Shown here: positions 10,641-21,890 of the stretch, piece after piece | How positions within the stretch are numbered: position 1 is the first letter of the stretch | Layout: every line of letters begins with the position of its first letter | Source of the DNA: Holothuria scabra | Lineage: Eukaryota > Echinodermata > Holothuroidea > Aspidochirotida > Holothuriidae | Direction of reading: 5' to 3' | NCBI GenBank assembly: GCA_037179385.1 | Contig: CM074189.1 | Coordinates: 27,341,648 to 27,405,647 of the forward strand | DNA: 64,000 nt | Made by a program: the position numbers and the translations under genes | Notes under the pieces: generated by a model | What the model was told of the DNA's origin: nothing | What the model saw: the letters and a program-made list of their open reading frames with translations, nothing else | The model's database searches: none

Positions 10641-12330
10641 TCATGCTAAACAAACTTGCAAATTATTATCTGGATCCATGTTCTTTCTTGTCGCACTGGA
10701 AATTTTAATCCACATCTGGCAAACCCATAGCCTATTATCAGGATGTTCACCTGCATCTCTCCTGTTGTCACAAAGGACTTCAATCGATTCCTTTAGATCA
10801 TCTGGAAGCATAATTGGAACTCCATGGTCCCTTTTGCCTCTTGTATAGCAGTGAGAGTCTGTCCACTGCAACTTTTTCAGATATGGTTGGTGACTGAATT
10901 ATGTCATCACCAGCATCCCCTGTTCTGATTAGATTTTTCTGAAGAGTAGTAAGCTTCAAGTACTGGGTCTCCCCAGGTCTTCTCCTGTTAAATAAGATAA
11001 CCTGAGCAAGGATTGCGTGGCAAAGTTGTCCACAATAATTTGCTGTAGCCCCTTGGGATTTGATGTCTTCCTTCATTTTTTGGGAAACTTTTTGCAGGTG
11101 CTTCTTCAGGGAAATGATGTTGGTGGGACCTTCTTTGAGTTTTGCCATTACTGGTTGTCGTGCTGCCTTAGGGCATGACTAGAAATTTTTCTTGGCCACT
11201 CAATTCTCATCAATTCTTGGAACTCTCTTGTTGCATGCCGAACTTCACTATCTTTCACTCTAATTGACTCAGCCAAAGCTATTTCACACAACTTGTTCAG
11301 ATTGTGCCCCGTTTCAATGCAAGTGAAGGTATCTGAAAGGTGTTGTCTTCCCAGTTGAATCCTGTGCGTTCTTTTGTTGTCTCAATGACTTTGTTGAACC
11401 TTATAGGATTTATAAGGTCAAAGGAGGCCACTGGTGTTTGAGTGATCTTCCCAAACTCCTTCAGGACCCTTCCCAACGCCCTCATTTTATGAGCATTTTA
11501 CCTTTCAGAGTGGGTGGTGTGGCCTGCTCTAGAAATGAAGTGCTCTCCAAAGCGCAACACGTAATCATCATTTCAAATCATGAGAGCAATATCATCCTGT
11601 GTAATACTGTCACAAATTCCTTTCATTTGCTTTGAAACAAAATAATTGTTTGACAGGGAGCAGAGCTATGGACTCTCTTACATGCTGACTCTTGCTTGAG
11701 GGCGCTGCCATACCCTTACACAACTTTGCCTATTTCAACATATATTTCTTTGGACAGAATCCCCAACAATTGAAGCAGGGCAAAATACCATCACCAAATG
11801 CAGTCTGTCCATGTTTGAGCCTCTTGTAAACTACCAATGATCCTCTTCTATACCGTGAAGAACCTCCATATTGTGTTCTTAGTCCCCAGCTTTTCAAAGT
11901 CTGTCATAAATGTTTTTCCTCTTCTTACTTTTCTTCTTTAGGCTGAGAGAACGAGCTACTTCTACCTCACTATCATGGGCACTCTCAAGACGAAGTGCAA
12001 TTTTGGAGTAGGGCTTGCAGCAGAATACACATAGGTGCTTTTTATCCCATTTCCTTTTTTCTATGCTACCATCAGATGTATAAACTACAATATCATCTGA
12101 AGTTTGGGTGCATCTCACCACTAGTGGACGGGCAATACTCCAGGGAGGGATACATAAACCTGATGTTTCAAATACCATGCTCTTGCTCCTCAGTCTCACT
12201 TTCTGAGCATTGAACCTGGTAATCTGGATCTTCTTTAGGATATGTTGCTGGATCTGACTCTGAGTCATATAAGTCAGAACATTCAGCCTGATAATCTGGA
12301 TCCCCTCACTATCTTCGCCTGGATCTGTTT
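10641..12330 (-). pseudogene. degenerate tyrosine-recombinase-like (Crypton-type) gene
   Basis: Three collinear minus-strand blocks match a protein family that I recall from fish and invertebrate genomes, with a Cys/His finger followed by a DNA breaking-rejoining core. Block 1 (12330-11894) has an acidic region, then LCVFCCKPYSKIALRLESAH. The CxxC and the last His are present, but the first His expected in the finger is replaced. Block 2 (11485-11160, one frameshift near 11300) has RALGRVLKEFGKI and IPSLALKRG, then HNLNKLCEIALAESIRV in a second frame. Block 3 (11148-10641, one further frame change) has ILFNRRRPGE, where the first catalytic Arg is expected, and VPIMLPDDLKESIEVL. The R..H..R..Y part of the core is missing. 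Stops and frameshifts make it a pseudogene in this sequence unless assembly errors are present. Family membership rests on recall, not a search. Confidence 0.6.
11894..12330 (-). pseudogene. 5' block of the recombinase-like gene: acidic region plus Cys/His finger
   Basis: A possible acceptor (AATTTTCAG) precedes position 12330 on the minus strand. In one frame the first ~150 bases read as an acidic stretch with two copies of an EDPDYQ-type motif, DPDYQAECSD and DPDYQVQCSE. The downstream finger lies in another frame, so at least one frameshift separates them. The acidic leader followed by a finger resembles the N-terminus of the family. The acceptor lies at the edge of a truncated MITE copy (12337-12589). 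Confidence 0.5.
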
Positions 12331-12336
12331 CTGAAA

Positions 12337-12589
12337 ATTTGTGTCGATATACAGAAAGTTAGAAAGTTTAAAAGAGTTTTTAGAGTAAAACTTTCAACCC
12401 ATCACAGCCGACAGCATGCATGTACCCAGTCTATGCTGTCCTTTTGTGGTGACAGCTAGATAGACATGTGTCTACCACAATGTTTTGAAACCTCCTGCAT
12501 TCAACAAAGGATATAATTTTTGAGGGGGAAACAGCCTGAGTGTCTGAATGCCATAGGGGAACTGTGAAGAAAAAGGTTAAGAATCACTG
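12337..12589. mobile_element. hAT-like MITE copy 0 (left-truncated)
   Basis: Homologous to the right part of the copies at 13796, 16139 and 18972. It ends in GGTTAAGAATCACTG, followed by the same target-site sequence CATTAGAA (12590-12597). The left end is missing at the junction with the recombinase-like block. Confidence 0.65.
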
Positions 12590-13456
12590 CATTAGAATAA
12601 CTTCACAAAGTTATTTCTTTGGGACAATACAACATCTTGAAAGATGTTTCTTTGTCAAAGAAAACTTTTAGTGGACATAGTAGCGCAATTAAACTTTCTT
12701 AAGTTTTAATGCATTTCTCTGATAAATGATTACACAACTTCCCCAAATCTAGGAAGACTGCCCATCAAAGCAATTTATTGTATAAAAATGAATATTGTAT
12801 ACACTATATGAGATTCTAAATATCTTTTTATTCTGAATTAATCAAACAATACTTTCAATCACTTTCTTCATTTCAAAGTTCTCTTTTCCTGAACAATAAC
12901 TTGACAGCCAAGAAGGATGTCTTTTTCTTTTCAAATTCATCTTTTGTACCTGGCATATATGACAATTATCTCCTATGTATGTCATTTAATATTTCTTCCA
13001 TAAATGAAAGGGGTCTTCTAATTGTACTCTTATAACTGTATTACATCATGTCCTCAAACAGAACCAAACTTGTTCTAATACAATTAACAGATACATTTTA
13101 ACACATATTCATGTTTTCAAATTGTCTGTTAGGTATAGATCCGTTTGTGTAAAGAAAAACTGGAAGTGAAGAGACTGTTTGGAAATATTTTGAATATAAA
13201 CTGAATATGAAATTTATTTTTCCTACAAAGACTTCCAATGAAACTGTAAAATCAAAAGACTAGGCCACTGTCTCTCCTAGATAGATTTTACATCATTTGC
13301 CTACATTACTCTACCATATTACACAACTTAAAACATGTAAGCTGTATCTAAGGCACTGTTCAATTATTTAGGATAAGCCAACCACCCCCCCATCCCTCAT
13401 GAATGAATAGTTATACCCAAACAGAGTATATATAATGCTGAACTGGTATTACATAC

Positions 13457-13557
13457 CATCATGATTCTTTCACTGCTGTCAACATTAGAAACTTCCATGG
13501 TCCCTTCGACATCACCTATTTTTTAGCTTCAGACACAGTAACACTTGGCCTTTCATT
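13457..13557 (-). pseudogene. tandem exon copy 1, frameshifted
   Basis: The minus strand shows acceptor TTTACCCTTTCAG, then 101 bases, then donor GTATGT. Relative to copy 2 one base is missing in the AAATAGG region, so the frame hits a stop after NERPSVTVSEAKK. Splice sites are intact, the reading frame is not. Confidence 0.6.
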
Positions 13558-13795
13558 CTGAAAGGGTAAAATGAATCTTCATGATCAATCAGCTTAGTGT
13601 TCCCCTTCTTCATACCAACGTAAGAATAAAGACAGTGTACGTTGTAATAGGCATGCCTACAGGACTTAGGAAAATGAAGTGATTTTTTCTACCAAAATAA
13701 AAAGAAATAAAAAACAATGATATCCTACTGATAGGATATTGTAAAACATTCCCTGAAATGTGTACACAATAAATCCTGAGGGTGTGACACTACAA

Positions 13796-14147
13796 GAGAA
13801 GTTCTTAAGTTGTTGGGGGGGGGGGAGTTCCACTGGGGTGAACTTTTCAGATTAGAGGGGGGAACTCTTTGTCGGTAAAAAAGCATAAATTTGTATCAAT
13901 AATTAAAAAGTTTAGGAGATTTCTTAAAGTTAAACTCTCCATTCCTCCACTGCTAACAGGATTCATGTACATATATGCAGTCTTTGCTGTTCATTTGTGC
14001 TCACCGCTACAGTAGTAGATAGACATGTTTTTACCACAATGTTTCGCAACCTCCTGCATTCCCCAAATGGATATAATTTTGAGAGGGAACAGCCTGAGTG
14101 GCTGTTTGGCATAGGAGAACTGTGACGAAAAAGGTTAAGAACCACTG
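13796..14147. mobile_element. hAT-like MITE copy 1
   Basis: The ends read GAGAAGTTCTTAAG and GGTTAAGAACCACTG. They are flanked by CACTACAA (13788-13795) and CACTAAAA (14148-14155), an 8-bp duplication with one mismatch, as expected for hAT elements. A G-run lies near the left end. It has no transposase frame. A 60-codon frame inside is shared with copy 2 only because the copies are near-identical. Confidence 0.75.
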
Positions 14148-15807
14148 CACTAAAATGACTTCAAAGTCATTTCTTTGAGACAAAGCAACATCTTTAAAGA
14201 AATGTCCTCGTCAAGAAAACTTTTAGTGGACATTTAGCTCAATCAAACCCTAAGTTTAACACATTTCTCTGATGTATGGTTACATAACCTCCACAATTCT
14301 AGAACGGCTGCTCCTCAAAGCTATTTATTGTATACAAATGTAGACTTGCATACATAATAAGAAATTCTAATTTTAGTTTTAAAAATGGTTTAATCAAAAA
14401 ATATTTTTAATTTCTTGAAATCAAAGTTCTCTTTTCCTGAACAATAACTTGACAGCCAAGAAGGATGTCTTTTTCTTTTCAAATTCATCTTTTGTACCTG
14501 GCATAATGACAATTATCTCCTATGTATGTCATTTAACATTTCAAATTAATGAAAGGTCCTCTAATTGTACTCCTATAACTACATTACAACATGTCCTCAA
14601 ATAGAACCAAACTTGTTCTCATACAATTAACAGATATATTTTAACACACATTCATGTCTTCAAAATGTATGTTAGGAATAAAACTCTTTGTGTAAAGAAA
14701 AACTGTAAGTAAAGTGACTGAGTTGAAACCTTGTGAGTATAAATTGAATTTGAAATTTCAAACATCAAATTCATAACAAAAAAAAAATAAAAAAAAACAA
14801 ACTATGATTTACCACTAATAAGATTTAAAAACATTCCCTGAAATGTGTACACAATAAATTGTGGGAACCTGAAACAAGACTTTAGATTCTTAACTGGGGG
14901 AAAGTTCCCCTAGGGGGAATGATCCCCTCGGAGGAACTTTTCAAGGGGAACTTTTTGGCATTGCAAAAGCACAAATTTGTTTCCATATTTTAACAAGACT
15001 GTCAAACACTTCCTTCATTTCAAACTTTCCTTTTCCTTAAAAGTAACTTGTCAACCAAGTAGGATATCATTTTCTTTTCAAATTCATCTTTAATTACTGT
15101 ATGTACCTGGCATAATGAAAATTCTCTCCTATGTTTATCATTAAATATTTCTTCAAATGAATGAAAGGTCCTCTAATTGTCCGCATATACCTACATTACA
15201 TGTCCGCCAATAAGACCAAACTTGTTCTCATACAATTAAGAGATACATATTAACACACATTCATGTCCTCCAATTGTATGTCAGAAATAGGTGTGTTTTT
15301 GTAAAGAAAACTGGAAGTAAAGAGACTGTTTGGAAATCTTTTGAATATGAAGTGAATTTGAAATTTAAAACACACAATTTACAACAAAAAAACCATGATT
15401 TCCTTCTAATAGGATCTGAAATATGTACACAATAAATTGTGGGAACCTGAAACTAGACCATAGATTTTTAACTGGGGGAATGATCTCCTGGGAAGAACTT
15501 TCCAGATTTCAAGGGGAACTTTTTGGCATTGCAAAAGCACAAATTTATATTTTAAACAAGATTGTCAAACACTTCCTTTATTTCAAACTTTTATTTAATT
15601 GAAAACACAACCACTCCAACCATACTCTGATACTACAGGTCTGTGGAAGGACTTTTGACTAGGAGTGAGTGATTCAATTTGTCCTTGCTATGCCAAGAAG
15701 TGGCGGGAAACCAAATATTTAGTTCAAGCCACTCCTTACCCCCCCTCCTCCATCCCTCATGAATAAATAGTTATATCCAAATAGAATTTAGAATTGGTAT
15801 TACATAC

Positions 15808-15909
15808 CATCATGTTACTTTTACCTCTGTCAGCATTAGAAACTTCCATGGTCCCTACCACATCACCTATTTCTTTGGCTTCAGTCACAGTCCCACTTGG
15901 CCTTTCATT
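15808..15909 (-). CDS. tandem exon copy 2, open (34 codons)
   Basis: 102 bases lie between an acceptor (TTTACCCTTTCAG) and a donor (GTATGT) on the minus strand. The only frame without stops is phase 0 and reads NERPSGTVTEAKEIGDVV, then GTMEVSNADRGKSNMM. It is a hydrophilic, low-complexity-like peptide of unknown function. The position upstream of the recombinase-like gene on the same strand suggests an alternative or repeated 5' exon of that gene, but phase-0 joining to the block at 12330 does not stay open. Expression is unproven. Confidence 0.5.
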
Positions 15910-16138
15910 CTGAAAGGGTAAAATGAATCTTCATGATTAATCAGCTTAGTGTTCCCCTTCTTCATACCAACGTAAGAATAAAGACAGTGTATGTTGTAAT
16001 AGGCATGCCTACAAGACTTAGGAAAATAAAGGCATACTTCCCAATAAAAAAAAAAACCAATGATTTCCTACCTACAGGATATTGTAAAACATTCCCTGAA
16101 ATGTGTACACAATAAATCCTTAGGGCGTGACACTACAA

Positions 16139-16489
16139 GAGAAGTTCTTAAGTGGGGGGGGGGGGGGAGTTTCACTGGGGTGAACTTTTCAGATTAGAGG
16201 GGGGAACTCTTTGTCAGTAAAAAAGCATAAATTTGAATCAGTAATTAAAAAGTTTAGGAGATTTCTTAAAGTTTAACTCCCCATTCCTCCACTGCTAACA
16301 GGATTCATGTACATATATGCAGTCTTTGCTGTTCATTTGTGCTCACCGCTACAGTAGTAGATAGACATGTTTTTACCACAATGTTTTGCAACCTCCTGCA
16401 TTCCCCAAATGGATATAATTTTGAGAGGGAACAGCCTGAGTGGCTGTTTGGCATAGGAGAACTGTGACGAAAAAGGTTAAGAACCACTG
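16139..16489. mobile_element. hAT-like MITE copy 2
   Basis: Nearly identical to copy 1, with the same flanks CACTACAA (16131-16138) and CACTAAAA (16490-16497). Because flanks and element are shared, it was copied by duplication of the whole unit and not by a new insertion. Confidence 0.75.
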
Positions 16490-18632
16490 CACTAAAATGA
16501 CTTCAAAGTCATTTCTTTGAGACAAAGCAACATCTTTAAAGAAATGTCTTTGCCAAAGAAAACTTTTAGCAGACATTTAGCTCAATCAAACCCTAAGTTT
16601 AAACCATTCTTCTGATGTATGGTTACATAACCTCCACAATTCTAGATGGCTGCTCCTCAAAGCTATTTTTTGTATACAAATGTAGACTTGCATACATAAT
16701 AAGAAATTCTAATTTTAGTTTTAAAAATGGTTTAATCAAAAAATATTTTTAATTTCTTGAAATCAAAGTTCTCTTTTCCTGAACAATATCTTGACAGCCA
16801 AGGAGGATGTCTTTTTCTTTTCAAATTCATCTTTTGTACCTGGCATAATGACAATTATCTCCTATGTATGTCATTGAACATTTATCCAAATTAATGAAAG
16901 GTCCTCTAATTGTACTCCTATAACTACATTACAACATGTCCTCAAATAGAACCAAACTTGTTCTCATACAATTAACAGATATATTTTAACACACATTCAT
17001 GTCCTCAAAATGTACGTTAGGAATAAATCTCTATGTGTAAAGAAAAACTGTAAGTAAAGTGACTGAGTTGAAATCTTTTGAGTATAAATTGAATTTGAAA
17101 TTTCAAACACCAAATTCACAATAACAAAAAAAAAAAAAAAAAATATGATTTACCACTAATAAGATTTAAAAACATTCCCTGAAATGTGTACACAATAAAT
17201 TGCGGGAACCTGAAACAAGACTTTAGATTCTCAACTGGGGGAAAGTTCCCCTAGGGGGAATGATCCCCTTGTAGGAACTTTCAAGGGGAACTTTTTGGCA
17301 TTGCAAAAGCACAAATTTGTTTCCATATTTTAACAAGACTGTCAAACACTTCCTTTATTTCAAACTTTCCTTTTCCTTAAAAGTAACTTGTCAACCAAGT
17401 AGGATATCATTTTCTTTTCAAATTCATCTTTAATTACTGTATGTACCTGGCATAATGAAAATTATCTCCTATGTTTATCATTAAATATTTCTTCAAATGA
17501 ATGAAAGGTCCTCTACTTGTTCGCATATACCTACATTACATGTCCGCCAATAAAACCAAACTTGTTCTCATACAATTAAGAGATACATTTTAACACACAT
17601 TCATGTCCTCCAATTGTATGTCAGAAATAGGTGTGTTTTTGTTAAGAAAACTGGAAGTAAAGAGACTGTTTGGAAATCTTTTGAATATGAAGTGAATTTG
17701 AAACACACAATTTACAACAAAAAAACCATGATTCCCTTCTAATAGGATCTGAAATGTGTACACAATAAATTGTGGGAACCTGAAACTAGACCATAGATTT
17801 TTAACTGGGGGAATGATCTCCTGGGAAGAACTTCCCAGATTTCAAGGGGAACTTTTTGGCATTGCAAAAGCACAAATTTATATTTTCAACAAGATTGTCA
17901 AACACTTCCTTTATTTCAAACTTTCATTTTCCTTAAAAGTATTAACTTGTCAACCAAGTAGGATATCATTTTCTTTTCAGTTTCATCTTATGTACCTGGC
18001 ATAATGACAACTATCTACTATGCATGTCATTTAACATTTCAAATTAATGAAAGGTCCTCTAATTGTACACCTCTAACTACATTACAACATGTCCTCAAAT
18101 AGAACCAAACTTGTTCTCATACAATTAACACATACATTTTAACACACAATTTTAACACACATTCATGTCCTCAAATTGTATTTTAGGAATAGATCTGTTT
18201 GTGTAAAGCAAAACTGGAAGTAAAGAGACTGTTTGGAAAACTTTTAAGTATAAATTGAATTTTGAAATTTATTTTTTCTACACAGTCTACCAGATGAAAC
18301 TGCAAAATCAAAAGACTAGGCCACTGTCTCTCCTAGCTGGATTTTACATCATTCACCTTTATTATACTCCCACATCGCATTACTTAAAACTTGTAAGCTG
18401 TATTGGATACACTGTTTAATTGAAAACACAACCACTCCAACCATACTCTGATACTAGCAGGTCTGTGGAAGGACTTTTGACTAGGAGTGAGTGATTCAAT
18501 TTGTCCCTGCTATGCCAGGAAGTGGCGGGAAACCAAATATTTAGTTCAAGCCATCCCTTACCCCCCCCCCTCCTCCATCCCTCATGAATAAATAGTTATA
18601 TCCAAATAGAATGTAGAATTGGTATTACATAC

Positions 18633-18733
18633 CATCATGTTACTTTCACCTCTGTCAGTATAGAAACTTCCATGGTCCCTTCCACATCACCTATTTCTTT
18701 GGCTTCAGTCACAGTCCCACTTGGCCTTTCATT
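18633..18733 (-). pseudogene. tandem exon copy 3, frameshifted near its 3' end
   Basis: Same acceptor and donor as copy 2. It reads NERPSGTVTEAKEIGDVE, then GTMEVS, and a one-base deletion in the TCAGTATAGAA region shifts the remainder. Total length is 101 instead of 102. Confidence 0.6.
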
Positions 18734-18971
18734 CTGAAAGGGTAAAATGAATCTTCATGATTAATCAGCTTAGTGTTCCCCTTCTTCATACCAACGTAAG
18801 AATAAAGACAGTGTATGTTGTAATAGGCATGCCTACAAGACTTAGGAAAATGAAGTGATATTTTCTACCAAAATAAAAAGAAATAAAAAACAATGATATC
18901 CTACTGATAGGATATTGTAAAACATTCCCTGAAATGTGAACCAAATAAATACTAAGGACATGACACTAGAA

Positions 18972-19302
18972 GAGAGGTTCTTTACTGGGGGAAAGTTCCC
19001 CTGCTGGAACTTCATGGATCTCCGAAGTAAACTCTTTGGCAGTGAAAAAGCACAAACGTGTCGATATTAAGAAAGTATGAAAGAGTTTTTTAAGTTTAAT
19101 TTTCCATCCCTTCACTGCTGACAGCCTGTATACATGTATGCAGTCTATTCTGTCTGTTTCTGCTAACAGCTACACAGACATATTTTTACCACAATGTTTT
19201 AAAACCTCCTGCAATCCACAATTGGATATAATTTTTAAGGGAACACAACCTGAGTGGCTGAATGGCATAGGGAACTGTGGAGAAAAGGGTAAAGAATCAG
19301 TG
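18972..19302. mobile_element. hAT-like MITE copy 3
   Basis: The ends read GAGAGGTTCTTTAC and GGGTAAAGAATCAGTG. The flanks are CACTAGAA (18964-18971) and CATTAGAA (19303-19310), seven of eight matching. More diverged from copies 1 and 2 than these are from each other. Confidence 0.75.
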
Positions 19303-20783
19303 CATTAGAATGACCTCAAGGTTATTTCTTTGGGACATAAAAACATCTTTAATAATGTTTTGTTTTAAATGAAAACTTGTAATGGACACTTACTGTAGCT
19401 CAATCAAACTTTCTGAAGTTTTAATGCATTTCTGTTATGTATGACTTCATAACTTCCACAGATCTAGAAAGACTGCCCAATAGAGCTATTTATCATATAA
19501 AATTGTAGACCTGTATACATAATAAGAGACTCTAATTTTTGTTTTTATAATGGTTTAATCAAACAAAATTTTCACTCAACTTCTTTATTTCAAAGTTCTC
19601 TTTTCCTGAACAATCTACTTGACAGCCAAGAAGGATGTCTTTTTCTTCTCAAATTCATCTTTTGTACCTGGCATAATGACAATTATCTCCTATGTATGTC
19701 ATTGAACATTTATCCAAATTAATGAAAGGTCCTCTAATTGTACTCCTATAACTACATTACAACATGTCCTCAAATAGAACCAAACTTGTTCTTATACAAT
19801 TAACAGATATATTTAAACACACATTCATGTTCTCAATTTGTATGTTTGGAATAGATCTGTTTGTGTAAAGAAAAAATGTAAGTAAAGAGACTCTTTGGAA
19901 ATCTTTTAATATAAATTGAATTTTAAATTTCAAACACACAATTCACAACAACAACAAAAAAAATGATTAACTACTAATAGGATACTGGAAAACATTCCCT
20001 GAAATGTGTACACAATAAATGTTGGGGACATGACACTTACTTTCTTAACGAGGGAAACGTTCCTCTGGGGGGTACTAGTCACCTGGGAGGAAATTTCAGG
20101 GTTTCAAGGGGAACTGTTTGGCGTTGCAAAAGCACAAATTTGTTTCGATATTTTCAACAAGATTGTCAAACACTTTCTGTATTTCAAACTTTTCTTTTCC
20201 TTAAAATTAACTTGTCAACCAAGTAGGATATCTTTTTCTTTTCAAGTACATCTTATGTACCCTGCATAATGACAATTACCTCCTATGTATGCCATTTAAT
20301 ATTTCTTAAAATTAATAACTTGTACTCTTATATACATTACAACAAGTCCTCAAATAGAACCAAACTTGTTCTCATACAATTAACAGATACATTTTAACAC
20401 ACATTCATGTCCTCCAATTGTATGTCAGAAATAGGTGTGTTTTTGGAAAGAAAAACTGGAAGTAAAGAGACTGTTTGGAGATTTTTTATGTATAAATTGA
20501 ACTTTGGAATTTATTTTTCCTACAAAGTCTACCAATGAAACTGTAAAACCAAAAGACTAGGCCACTGTCTCTCCTAGCTAGATTTTACATCATTCACCTA
20601 CATTACTCACTCTTCCATATCACATGACTTAAAATCTGTAAGTCCTGCTATGCCAAGAATTTGCAGCAAACCAATTATTTAGGACAAGCCACCCCTTAGC
20701 CCCTCTCCCATTCCTCATGAATAATTAACAAATTAAATTTTATCCAAATAGAGTATATAAAATGTAGAATTGGTATTACATAC

Positions 20784-20885
20784 CATCATGTTACTTTCAC
20801 CTCTGTCAGCATTAGAAACTTCAACAGTCACTTCCCCATCACTTATTTCTTTGGCTTCCATCACAGTCCCACTTGGCCTTTTGTT
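20784..20885 (-). CDS. tandem exon copy 4, open (34 codons)
   Basis: 102 bases lie between acceptor TTTACCCTTTTAG and donor GTATGT on the minus strand. It reads NKRPSGTVMEAKEISDGE, then VTVEVSNADRGESNMM, and differs from copy 2 at about nine of 34 residues. That both complete copies remain open while having diverged is mild evidence for constraint, though the short length keeps it uncertain. Confidence 0.5.
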
Positions 20886-21197
20886 CTAAAAGGGTAAAAC
20901 GAATCTTTATGATTAATCCGCTTAGTGTTCCCTTTCTTCATACCAACGTAAGAATAAAGACAATGTACATTGTAATAGGCATGCCTACAGGACTTAGGAA
21001 AATGAAGTGATATTTTCCTTGTTGGTAGCAAAGTAAGGATAAAACTGTGTACGTTGTAACAGGCATGCTTACAAGAATTAGGAAAAAGGAGGCATATTTC
21101 CCACCAAACCCCCCCCCCCAAGATTTTCTACTAATAGGATATTGAAACACAATCCCTGAAATGTATACACAATAATACTGGAGACATGACATTAGAA

Positions 21198-21390
21198 CAG
21201 AGGTCTTAGCTGGGGGGGGGGGGGGGGTTCCCTGGGGGAACTTTCTGGATTTCAAGGGGGAACTTTTTGGCAGTGGAAAAGCACAAATTTGTGTTCATAT
21301 TTAGAAACTTTAGAAGAGTTCTCAAAGTTAAACTTTCAACCCCTTCACAGCTGACATCATGCATGTATGCAGTCTTAGATGCTGTCTGTT
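21198..21390. mobile_element. hAT-like MITE copy 4 (right-truncated)
   Basis: Begins CAGAGGTCTTAGC after the flank CATTAGAA (21190-21197). It carries a long G-run at about 21211-21228 and stops at the junction with exon fragment 5. Confidence 0.65.
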
Positions 21391-21426
21391 TGGCTTCAGT
21401 CACAGTCCTGCTTGGCCCTTTGTTTT
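21391..21426 (-). pseudogene. tandem exon copy 5, fragment
   Basis: Only the 5' part of the exon remains (minus strand CAAAGGGCCAAGCAGGACTG...). The acceptor AG is lost (CCCCATCAAAAC). The fragment is fused to MITE sequence at about 21390, marking a deletion junction. Confidence 0.5.
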
Positions 21427-21890
21427 GATGGGGTAAAATTAATCTTAGTCAGCTAGGCTTGGGAACAATGTAAGAACAAGAAAGTGTACCTTGTAATAGA
21501 TATGTCTACAAGACTTAGGAAAATGGATGCATATTTCACATCAAGGAAAAATAATGATTTTCTACTTAGAGGATATTGGAACATAATCCCTGAAACATGT
21601 TCACATAAAAAACTGTAGACTGGATAACATTACATTATAATGACTTTAGAATGAATTCCTTGGGATATAACAACATCTTTAAAGATATCTTTGTCACAGG
21701 AAACCTTTCATGGACATTTAGCTCAATAATTCTTTCTTAATTTTAATGCATTTCTCATGATTCCATTTGAACTTCCACAGGTCCAGACAGACTGCCCATC
21801 AAAGCTATTTATTGAATAAAAAAGTAAACCTGTATAAACCTGTATGAGATTTTTTTATTGGGGTCTGATGAAAAATATTTTTTAAAACCT

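Larger units (their letters stand above)
12337..21890. repeat. higher-order tandem array (about four long units plus partial units)
   Basis: Long units of about 2.2-2.8 kb are repeated. The start of the internal MITE recurs at 13796, 16139, 18972 and 21198 (spacings 2343, 2833, 2226). The stretches from 13796 and from 16139 look nearly identical over more than 1.5 kb, implying a recent duplication. Shorter submodules recur within units: CATTCCCTGAAATGTGTACA about ten times (for example 13748, 14831, 16091, 17173, 18923, 19992), and a GACAGCCAAGAAGGATGTC block about eight times in diverging forms. Every long unit carries a minus-strand exon copy. The array is immediately upstream of the recombinase-like gene in its reading direction. 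Confidence 0.85.

Noticed and set aside
13963..16487. Two near-identical 60-codon minus frames (13963-14145 and 16305-16487)
   Set aside because: They lie within duplicated MITE copies, and their similarity follows from the recent unit duplication. The third copy does not keep the frame.
15933..20269. Plus-strand frames in the array (15933-16115, 17756-18004, 20006-20269)
   Set aside because: They run across repeat submodules and antisense to the better supported exons. No conserved frame across units.
12890..20290. Second conserved block in the array (minus strand KDEFEKKKTSFLAVKLL-like) as another exon
   Set aside because: Two frames are equally open, the upstream acceptor is weak and no donor follows. 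Several copies have stops.
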